Positions 56,688 to 64,000 of a DNA stretch of 64,000 nt are shown piece by piece. The notes under the pieces are model-generated. The model was not told the DNA's origin. It worked only from the letters and a program-made list of their open reading frames with translations, and did no database searches. This DNA is from Pyropia haitanensis. Its lineage: Eukaryota; Rhodophyta; Bangiophyceae; Bangiales; Bangiaceae. Position 1 is the stretch's first letter. Every line of letters starts with the position of its first letter. Position numbers and translations under genes: made by a program. The stretch is from positions 3,561,874-3,625,873 of the forward strand of contig SDUX01000002.1 of the NCBI GenBank assembly GCA_008729055.1. The letters are read 5' to 3'.

Positions 56688-58120
56688 TTTTTCAGTGTCT
56701 GTTTTCTTCTAGTTCCCGCCACCTGCCGCCTTTTCTGAGGCCAGAAACGAACTCAGCGCCGTCTCTTTGCCCTTGGGGGAGCTTGGGTGCATCCAAGCTT
56801 GAGCAGAAGATGAGTTTGGCGCGCTTTTTGTCGAGTGCCCGGGCCGGTGGCGCTGCACCTGGGATCGCCGCCCGCGGCACCATGTGCCAGGTCTTGCGCG
56901 CCCGCCGCGTGCCGCGGACGCACAGAAGCAGAGAGAGCCTGGCGCGTGCGGGTTCCGCACACCAGGGCCGAGCGCAGAGGGGGGGTCGACGACGGGAAAG
57001 GCCCCCTCAGCCGAACGGTTGCCAGTTTACTCCTCCTCCTTCACAGGTCTTCCCCTCTGCCCACCCCCGCGCCACGGCGGCGGCGGGTGCCCCGCCGGCA
57101 GGGGGCACCCCCCAGACGCCGGCGCGGGCGGGGGCGGGCGCCGCCCCGGTGGGCGGCGGCGTCCCCAGTGGCGGCACGCCGACGCCGGGCGGCGGCGGCG
57201 GGGTGGTGGCGGCGCCGCCGTTTGGGGCCACCCCCTCGACGTATGGGACGCTCTTTGTGGTGCGCCTGCGCGGCGGGGCGGCCACCCCCGGGGGGGGGGC
57301 CTTTGGGGGGGCCCTGCTGGGGGGATTTCGCTTTGGCGGCACGCCCCCCGCGGCGGCGTCAGCGAGCAGCGTTGCCGCCGCCGGCGGCAACGGCAGCGGC
57401 AGCGGCAGCGGCAGCGGCTGCGGCAACGGCGGAACGCCGTCGCGCGCGGCAGCGTCGCCGGCGCCCGCCGGCAGCGGCCGCGGCAGCAGCTGCCGGGTGT
57501 TGGCCCCACCGGCAGCCGGAAAGCGAAGAGGGCCGTCGCCCTTCCCGCCGGCGGCCTTCTCGCCCTTTTCGTCGCTCCTGCCGCCGCCGGCGACGGCGAA
57601 GGGGGACGGGGTGGGGGTCTGGCCTCCGGCGGAGGCGCCGTCGCCTCCGCCTCCTCCGCCGCGCAGCCGTCGCCGTCGACGCCGGCGTAAGGGTCGGAGG
57701 CGGCACTGGCGACGGCGGCTGTGCCGGCGACGACGCCGCCGCGGCGGGGTGGGGGCGCAACTCCGACGCCTCCGCCGGCGGGGGCGCCGCGGGCGCCCGT
57801 GTTCGGCGCCCTCCCGGCACCGGGCAGGGGGCTGTGGTGCTGGCCGTGGCGCGGCCGTCGTTTGGGGCGCCCGGTCCATGCGCACCTGCGCTCGTTGCGC
57901 CGGGCGCGCTGGCCGCCGTGGCGGGGCCTCTGCCTGCCGCCCCTCTCGTGGCGCCCCCGTCGTCGCCTTTGTGGTCGTCTTCGCCGGCGCTGCGAACGGC
58001 GCCGCGGCCGCCGGTCGCCGCGGGCGCCCCTCAGGCTGCGTCTGTAGCTCTCCGTAGCCTGGTGGAGGACAAAAAACCCTCTCAGATGCATGGAATCGAC
58101 GATTTCTGGTCAGGTCAGGC

Positions 58121-58160
58121 GAGGATCAAATGATCCTCAGGTGAGGATCATTTGATCCTC
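58121..58160. repeat. subterminal hairpin, right end of the TIR element
   Basis: Arms GAGGATCAAATGATCCTC and its exact reverse complement (18 bp) with a 4-base AGGT loop. Confidence 0.9.
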
Positions 58161-58186
58161 ATCTCCGGTAGAATAGACACTAGCTC

Positions 58187-58604
58187 GTTCATCCCCTCCC
58201 TTTTCATCGGGACGGTGGCGGGTGCTGCTCTTGACCAACGATATCAAGAATAGCTACGAATTGGTGAATTTAGGATCAAGCAAGAGAGTGTGGATTTGGG
58301 CGCAGTTGTGGACTTGAACCGGGACTGACGCTGGGGACTGGCGCCGCCGAGCTCAAACCGGATCGCCGCGCAGCGCATCGAGGCGCCGCACCCTCTTCCG
58401 CCCCCGCCAGACCCCCCCGCCAAGGGTCCCGACCCTCCCCCAGCCCCCCCCCCACCACCGACCACCGCTCCCACCCTTGTCGTCGTCCACAGGTTCATCC
58501 CCCCCCCCCCCCCCCCCACCCTTTACCTTTGTTTCTTTTCTTCGTCTTTAGCGCTTCACCCTTCCCCCCTTTGTCGGCGCTCAGCCGCGCCCCCTCCTTT
58601 TCCC
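58187..58604. other. intergenic; DVR promoter and leader
   Basis: Mixed then pyrimidine-rich sequence with a C run near 58499-58517 shortly upstream of the DVR start. No gene seen. Confidence 0.4.
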
Positions 58605-59914
58605 ATGGCGGACGGCCGGCACGCCGCCTTTGTGGGCGCCGCCCCCCTCTCTGGCCAGCACCCGCCCTCCTCCGCCGCGCGGGCGTGTGGCGGTGCGCAG
58701 AGGCCCGCCGCGGCCCTGCGCCCGCCGTCGGCAGCTGCCGCGCTGCGCCGCCGCGGCGGCTGGACCCCCCCCAGCCGCCGCCGCCGGCGGTCCCCGCCGG
58801 CGCCAGCCGCCGCCACGGCGGCGGCGGCGTGACCATGGACGCCGCCGGCGCTGGCATCTACGCGCCCGACGCGTCGCCCGGCACCACCCGCGTCGTCGTC
58901 TTTGGCGCCACCGGCTACATTGGCCGCTACGTGGTGCGCGAGTTTGTCCGCCGCGGCTACGCCGTCACCGCGTTTGCGCGGCCGCGGTCGGGGGTGGGCG
59001 GCAAGCAGTCCGAGGCGGATGTGGTCGCGGACTTTCCGGGCGCCCGCGTCGTTTTTGGCGACGCCACCGACCGGGCGAGCGTCGCGACCGCCTTTGCGCC
59101 GCCGCCGCCGCCGCCGCGGCCAGACGCGGACGGGGGCGGTGTGGTCGCGGCGGCGCCTCCCGCCGCGACGGTGGTGGTGTCGTGCTTGGCGTCCCGCACG
59201 GGGGGCATTGCGGACTCGATGGCGATTGACTTTGAGGCCACGGCGGGGGTGATGGAGGCGGCGCGCGACGCGACGGCCGCGACCGGCGGCGTCCACTTTG
59301 TGCTCCTGTCGGCGGTGTGCGTGCAAAAGCCGCTGCTCGCGTTCCAGCACGCCAAGCTGCGGATGGAGGCCGCCCTCGCCGCCGCGGCCGAGGCGGACCC
59401 GACCTTCTCGTACGCCATCGTCCGGCCGACGGCCTTCTTCAAGAGCCTTGCCGGGCAGGTAGCGCGCCTGCAGGCGGGCAAGCCGTACATCATGTTTGGC
59501 GACGGCGACCTGTCCAAGTGCAACGCCCTCTCCGAAGCGGACCTCGCCCGCTTCATCGCCGACGCGGCGGCGGAGCCGGCCAAGCGCAACGCCGTGCTGC
59601 CGGTGGGCGGCCCCGGCGCACCCGTGACGCCCGCCGAGCAGGCGGCGATGCTCTTCCGCATCCTCGGCAAGGAGCCCAAGTACACGCGCGTGCCGATTGG
59701 CGTCATGGACGGGCTGATTGGGGTGCTCGGCGCGGTCGCGGCGGTGGTGCCGCCGCTGCGGGACGGGGTGGAGTTTGGCAAGATTGGCCGCTACTACGCG
59801 ACGGAGGATATGGTCGCGCAGCCGTACGGGGAGGATACGCTCGAGCAGTTTTTCCGGGACGTGGCGGAGAAGGGGCTGGAGGGGCAGGAGCTGGGCGACG
59901 CGGCGGTGTTTTGA
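58605..59914 (+). CDS. DVR: divinyl chlorophyllide a 8-vinyl-reductase (N-type DVR), plastid
   Basis: NADPH-dependent reductase of chlorophyll synthesis that reduces the 8-vinyl group of divinyl chlorophyllide. The Rossmann motif VVVFGATGYIGRYVVREF is followed by AFARPRSGVGGK, FGDATDRASV, SCLASRTGG, QKPLLAFQHAKL, YAIVRPTAFFKSLAGQ, KPYIMFGDGDLSKCN and the hallmark ending EFGKIGRYYATEDM with GQELGDAAVF. ATG 58605 starts an Arg/Ala-rich transit peptide (MADGRHAAFVGAAPLSGQHP) in another frame. The switch to the enzyme frame would fall at the C8 run 58765-58772; if that run is correct, translation would start at ATG 58835 (gaccATGg). The last 35 bases of the coding region are partly duplicated downstream. 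Confidence 0.92.
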
Positions 59915-60337
59915 GGAGCGTGGGGGAGGGGAGGGGGGAGGGGGTGGTGGCCCCGTGTGGCTGCGCTCAAAGTAGTTTTTTTTTTTTTTTTTTTTCCGAG
60001 ACGGAGGCTGGGCGGGAAGGGCAGGAGCTGGGCGACGCGGCGGTCTGTTGAGGGCGGCGCGGCGATGGGCCCTGGGTGGTGCCGTCCTCCCCGTGTGTGC
60101 CTGCGCCGGGACTGGCAGGTGGGCGGCCCCTGTCGCCATCCTTTGCTTTGCCGTGCGCCTTTCTTTTGGGGGTTGTCAGGAGCGGCGCCTGGCGGCGGCG
60201 GCACGGGACAAAAGGGAAGAGAGACGACAACAGACAAGAAAACACGCCTCTTTCAAAGTGTACACAGACGAGACCACAGGCGCCCACACTGCGGCTCCGC
60301 GTACGTCCCCCTCCCCCCCCCCCCCCCCACCCTACTA
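59915..60337. other. convergent intergenic region with duplicated DVR tail
   Basis: Contains a T20 tract (59976-59995) and, at 60017-60054, a near copy of the DVR 3' end. No further gene seen. Confidence 0.5.
60017..60054 (+). repeat. partial duplicate of the DVR coding end
   Basis: GGGCAGGAGCTGGGCGACGC and onwards matches 59881-59917 almost base for base, including the stop region (would read GQELGDAAV). It lies 137 bp downstream of the original. Confidence 0.8.
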
Positions 60338-61494
60338 CTAGACGCCAATAGGCGCCGGCAGCACCTCAAACATCATCCGCGCCGGGTCGGGCGTCGGCAG
60401 CAGGTGCCGCGGCAGCGCCGCGGGCGCCCCCCCCCTCGCCTCAAAAAACGCCATCACCTCCCCCCGCCGCGCCCGGAACGCCGCCACCTCCGCGTCGTAC
60501 GCCGGGCGCCCCCCCCCCCCCCCCCCCCGCGCAGGTGCGTCCGCGCGAGGCGGTCCACCCACGCGGGCGCGGTGACCCAGTGCGTCACCGCCGCCAGCGC
60601 CGCCGCGGGCGAGCCGTACACGCCCCGCGCGGCGGCCATGGCCGCCGCGTCCGCGCGGCGCGCCGCGCCGCGGCGGCCCGCGGCGGCCACCTCGGCGGGG
60701 AGGGCCGCCTCGACGCGCCGGTACGCCGCCGCGGCGGCGGCGGTGAGCGCGTGGAGCGCCGCCCAGAGGGAGGGGAGGAGCGCGTCCGCGGCGGCGGCGG
60801 CGGCAACGCGCGCCCAGGTGGCGGCCGCCGCGGTGAGGGCGGCGGCGAGGCGGGACAGGGCGGCCGCGACGGGCGTCGCCGCCGCCGCCGCCGCCGCCGC
60901 CGTCGCCGCCGTGCGCGGCGCCGCCGCCGCGGCCGCCGACCGCGCGTCGGCGGCGGCCACCCACGGCCGCCACACGCGGTCCGCGAGGAGCAGGTACAGC
61001 CGCACCGAGCGGGCGGCGAGGACCCACCGCTCGTGGAGCACCGCCAGGTGGTGGCCGGCCAGCACGTACCGGTTGGACTGCATCGACGCCATGATGGTGT
61101 GGAGGTCCCGCAGCAGCCCCCGCCCGGCGTTGCCGTGCAGCACAAAGACGTCGCGCGGGCGGCCCGGCACGTCGACGCCGTACGGGACGGTGGCGAGGAC
61201 GGGCTCGCACAGGCGGGACAGGTCCGTCGGGGGCGTCACGTAGTGGGCGAGGCTGTCGGGCGCGGCGAGGACAAAGTCCGCCTCGGCGGCACGGGCGGCG
61301 GCGGCGGCGGCTCGGTCGGCGGCGGCGGCGGCGGCGGCGGCGGAGGAGGAGCGCCGGCGTCGCAGGCGGGAGGCGCTCGACCGCCGTGGCCGCGACGCCC
61401 GGGCGGCGGGCGCGGCGGGGGTGGCGGCGGGGGTGGGGGTGGCGGCGGCGGTGGCAGCGGGGGCAGCGGCGGCGGCGGCGGCGTCAGAGGCCAT
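60338..61494 (-). CDS. unknown Ala-rich helical protein (about 385 aa)
   Basis: Family not recognised. ATG 61494 (ggccATGg) begins an Ala/Thr/Arg-rich leader. The well-structured core is at about residues 75-165 (AAPDSLAHYVTPPTDLSRL, GVDVPGRPRDVFVLHGNAG, IMASMQSNRYVLAGHHLAVL, ARSVRLYLLLADRVWRPW). A long Ala-rich helical segment follows, then AAPAWVDRLARTHLR-like sequence. The frame changes at the C20 run 60509-60528; beyond it reads YDAEVAAFRARRGEVMAFFE and the end MMFEVLPAPIGV. The alternation of Ala-rich amphipathic helices suggests a structural or lipid-surface protein, but this is speculative. Confidence 0.5.
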
Positions 61495-62754
61495 GGCCCA
61501 GAGCAAAGTCGGCGCGGAGGAAAAGGGGACGGACGAGGGGGAGGGGGGGGGTGAGCGGGGCGGCTGGTTGGTGGGCCGTCCACGGGCGGGGACGCGCCAG
61601 ACGGAGCGAGGCCAGGCGGGCGTGTGGGGGCTGCGGATGGTGGCGGCGACGCTGGACGTGCGCGGTGCGCGTGCTGGACGAGCTGGCCGACAGAGGGCGG
61701 CCAACATCGTTGGCGGGGGGGGGACCTCTTGTAGCGCGCCGCCGCGCCGCCGTGCCACCGTGCCGCCGCGCCGCGCCGCCGCGCCGCCGCGGCACGGCAC
61801 GACGCGACGCACACGGCGGCGGGCGACGGCGCGCCGGCGGCGCGCCTCACCGGTGCGCGGCGCCACCGCGGCAGCCGCGCCGACCGCCACCACCGCCACC
61901 GCCGCCCCCACCGCCGCCGCCGCCACCGCCGCAACGACGGGCCGCCACGGGCGCTCGACACGCGGCGTGGCACCCCCCCCCCCCTTCCCTCCCGCAAGCG
62001 CCGTGCCGTGCACGCCACCCGCCGCCCGTCGACGCGACGACGCCGCCGTCGCGGCGGCGGCGCCATGGCCGCCGCCACCACGAAACGGCGGCGGGCGGAA
62101 CGGCGGGGGGTGGCGCCGACGGCCGCCGCCGCGGCACACGGCACGCCGCGGCGCGGCGTGGCGTGGCGCGCGGCGCTGGGCAGGGGGGGGGCGGTGGCAC
62201 CCGCGGGCGCACCGGCCGCGCCGGGCGGGTGCGGGAGGCGGGGCGGGTGGCGTCCGCGGCGGGGAAACCGACGGGCGGCGCGCGGTGGGGTGGCGGCGGC
62301 GTGGCGGCGGCGGCGGTGGGGGGGGAGGGGGAGGGGGGGGTGGTGGTGGAGGTGGTGGTGGTGGTGGTGGTGGCACTCGCGGCGGCGGTGAGGGGGGGGG
62401 GGGGGGGAGGGGGGGGGGACCGCCGCCGCCGGCAATGGCAGCGGCCGTGTGGCGGCTGCCGGCGGGACGGCCGCCGCGCGGCGCGCCGTCGCGGCGGACG
62501 CGGGCAGCCGGTTGGGGCTACCGCACCATGGGGGAGGGGGGGGGGGGGGGGGGGGGGACGGGGGGTGCGGACGAGCGACGCGGCCGACCGAGGCGGCAGC
62601 CCCCCCGCCCGTGCCGCGGCGAGCGTGGCACGGCGGGCGCGCCCAAAGGGGGGACCCGCGACCGACCGCCGCCCGCGCCGACGGTGGCAGACGACGCGGC
62701 GGCAGCGCCGGCGGCGGCAGAGCCCGTCCCGATCCGACAGACCAGCGTGTGCTT

Positions 62755-62791
<37 letters not shown>

Positions 62792-63309
62792 TCTACGCAG
62801 GGCCATGGGTGCCGCGGGGAGGCCCCGACTCGTGGCCCGCCATTTTTTTTTTTTTTTTTTTTCGTGGCGTCGCGTTGTGGTCGGCGCTCGATCGGCGCGC
62901 GGCCGGTTTGTCGACCGAAATTGGATGGGAGGCCGCATCGGAAGCGGCCGGCCTGGGGGGGGTCGGCCCCGCCGCCGACAGCCGGGGCCCCGCCGCGGTG
63001 GCCGGGCCCGCCGGGTCCGCCGGTGGCCGCCCGCCCGCTGTCGGCAGCCGCCGCCGGTGCACCGCAGAGCCACCAACCTGACCGCCTTGGACCGCCCGCT
63101 GCCTGCCAGCCCGGTTCCCTCCCCCCCCCCCCCCCCCACCCGCTCCCCCCGCCCCCCCGCCGTCCTTCCTCTCTGTCGACAGCCCCCCTTTGTGTCGACC
63201 TGCTTCGCCTTCCCCTCCCTGCTCCCCTCCCCCCTGCCCCCACCGCCCCCCCCCCTCCGCCTCCTCCCCTTTTGGTGTTCCCCCCCCTGTGCCCGCTGCG
63301 GCTGGACGG
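61495..63309. other. no confident gene; GC-rich block with A32 and T20 tracts
   Basis: Low-complexity GC-rich DNA with long G runs (62391-62420) and triplet repeats (for example GGTGGT at 62340-62370). An A32 tract (62757-62788) and a T20 tract (62843-62862) lie 54 bases apart. The pyrimidine-rich part from about 63110 is probably the PRA1 leader. Confidence 0.4.
62757..62862. repeat. A32 and T20 homopolymers separated by 54 bases
   Basis: Exceptional A/T runs in a GC-rich block. Being complementary they could pair, giving an imperfect hairpin with a GC-rich loop. Confidence 0.85.
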
Positions 63310-63993
63310 ATGGCGGCCTTTACCGCCCTGTCCCTCGACGGCGCCGCCGGCGGGGGCGCCCCCCCCCCCCGGCGGCCGTCGGCGGGGTCCCCCCCCCCCC
63401 CCCACCGTCCCCACCAGCAACGCCGCCACCCCCACCACCAGCCCCGCGTCCGCCACCGCGTCGGCGGCGGCGGCCGCGTCCGCCCTGTCGGCCGTCGCGG
63501 CGGTGCTGCCATCGTCGGACGCGGTGCGGGCGGGGCTTGGCGCCGTCTGGGCCGACGCGCGGCCGTGGTCGGAATTTTTCGCCGCGTCGGCGTTTGCCAC
63601 GCCCACGCCGGGGGAGGTGGCCGAGCGGCTGACCGAGAATGGCCGCGCGTTTGCCATGAACTACCTGACGCTGCTGCTGGTGTTGGGCGTGCTCACGCTC
63701 CTCGCATCGCCGCTGTCGTTGCTTGGTGGAGGGGCCGTCGCGGCGGCCTACTGGTGGCTGTTTGTGGTGCACGCGGGCGTCAAGGTGCGGGTGGGGGGGG
63801 TCGAGTGGGGCAAGGAGGCCAAGGCCGTGGCGATGGCCGTGGGGGGGGGGGCGTGCTGTGGGCGACGGGCGCGGGCGGGACGGCGGTGAGCTTGGTGGTC
63901 GTCGGCGCGGTCCTGGGGGGGGCCCACGCGGTCATGCGCAAGCTGCCGGGGGAGGCGGACTTTGAGTCGGGCTACATCCCGGCGACGGTGTAG
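63310..63993 (+). CDS. PRA1 family protein (prenylated Rab acceptor)
   Basis: Small membrane protein of the ER/Golgi that interacts with Rab GTPases in vesicle traffic. Start at 63310 (ggATGgcggcctt). The core matches PRA1: RPWSEFFAASAFATPTPGEV, RAFAMNYLTLLLVLGVLTLL and ASPLSLLGGGAVAAAYWWLF. A second hydrophobic pair follows (GTAVSLVVVGAVLGGAHAVM), then the acidic ending ESGYIPATV. Three reading frames are needed; changes fall in the C runs 63359-63370 or 63389-63403 and the G11 run 63841-63851. Confidence 0.85.
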   Translation: MAAFTALSLDGAAGGGAPPPRRPSAGSPPPPHRPHQQRRHPHHQPRVRHRVGGGGRVRPVGRRGGAAIVGRGAGGAWRRLGRRAAVVGIFRRVGVCHAHAGGGGRAADREWPRVCHELPDAAAGVGRAHAPRIAAVVAWWRGRRGGLLVAVCGARGRQGAGGGGRVGQGGQGRGDGRGGGGVLWATGAGGTAVSLVVVGAVLGGAHAVMRKLPGEADFESGYIPATV

Positions 63994-64000
63994 GCGGCAC

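Larger units (their letters stand above)
56633..58182. mobile_element. 1,550-bp TIR transposon (non-autonomous) with 4-bp GCTC target duplication
   Basis: Perfect 17-bp terminal inverted repeats TAGTGTCTATTCTACCG (56633-56649 and, inverted, 58166-58182) are flanked by GCTC on both sides (56629-56632 and 58183-58186). Just inside each end is a strong hairpin of the type GGATCATTTGATCC. The interior (about 56750-58060) is GC-rich and carries open frames on both strands but no recognisable transposase, so the element is non-autonomous and may carry captured host DNA. A 4-bp duplication is known for Ginger, Sola and Chapaev types among others; the family is not assigned. Confidence 0.85.

Noticed and set aside
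56660..58057. Open frame inside the 1,550-bp TIR element as its transposase
   Set aside because: Composition is Gly/Pro/Ala-rich low complexity with no catalytic triad or DNA-binding domain.
59976..60012. Alu-like signature (T run followed by CCGAGACGGAG)
   Set aside because: Similarity is limited to a short string and there is no further SINE structure; judged coincidental.
1..64000. CRISPR arrays, bacterial operons, rRNA or tRNA genes
   Set aside because: None seen; introns, eukaryotic families and start contexts argue for a nuclear genome, and no cloverleaf or rRNA stretch was recognised by eye.

Overview
The window looks like nuclear DNA of a photosynthetic eukaryote, most probably a bangiophyte red alga of the Porphyra/Pyropia type; this is an inference. 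The evidence is: plastid genes with N-terminal transit peptides (plastid terminal oxidase, divinyl reductase); mostly intronless genes with a few short GT-AG introns; eukaryotic housekeeping genes (RPT6, ALYREF, QCR6, GNA1, kinesin-5, PRA1); and extreme GC content with (GCC)n tracts and long C or G homopolymers. Because stop codons are rare at this GC, huge open frames occur on every strand and most are meaningless. Genes were called only where a protein family or a coherent exon structure could be recognised.

Layout. 1.1-2.5 kb (+): strictosidine-synthase-like beta-propeller. 5.3-6.6 kb (+): unknown membrane protein. 7.3-7.9 kb (-): small two-exon protein. 8.7-9.7 kb (+): ALYREF mRNA-export factor. 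10.7-11.7 kb (+): plastid terminal oxidase, converging on 12.3-13.6 kb (-): proteasome ATPase RPT6. 14.1-20.4 kb (-): a very large Ski2-family helicase-like protein whose ATPase motifs are lost. It is divergent from 20.9-21.9 kb (+), a plastid-type atypical SDR. 24.0-24.8 kb (+): three-exon QCR6, converging on 25.5-26.1 kb (-): GNA1. 28.6-30.9 kb (+): bZIP-like regulator. 32.3-36.3 kb (+): kinesin-5 with an alanine-rich tail. 39.8-41.3 kb (-): FG-GAP repeat protein, divergent from 41.8 kb (+): the first half of a SMARCAL1-like SNF2 gene. 58.6-59.9 kb (+): divinyl chlorophyllide 8-vinyl-reductase. 60.3-61.5 kb (-): unknown Ala-rich protein. 63.3-64.0 kb (+): PRA1 protein.

The most striking region is 43.4-55.5 kb. 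The SMARCAL1-like gene stops between its ATP-binding motif and its DExH motif, and the missing continuation reappears about 12 kb downstream. The intervening DNA has a different, lower-GC composition. It carries four genes: a SAP-domain protein with 15-residue repeats, an intron-containing tyrosine recombinase, a Cys/His-rich protein with a hydrophobic N-terminus, and a PIF1-type helicase. I read it as a large tyrosine-recombinase mobile element that disrupted the host gene. Other transposon traces lie nearby: a 1,550-bp element with 17-bp terminal inverted repeats and a 4-bp GCTC target duplication (56.6-58.2 kb), and a family of GTGGGGGGACCG inverted repeats at 38.73-38.81 kb and 56.36-56.60 kb.

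Many clearly conserved proteins change reading frame exactly at C or G homopolymers of about 8-22 bases. I treat these as probable assembly or sequencing indels rather than dead genes, except where conserved catalytic residues or whole domains are also missing.
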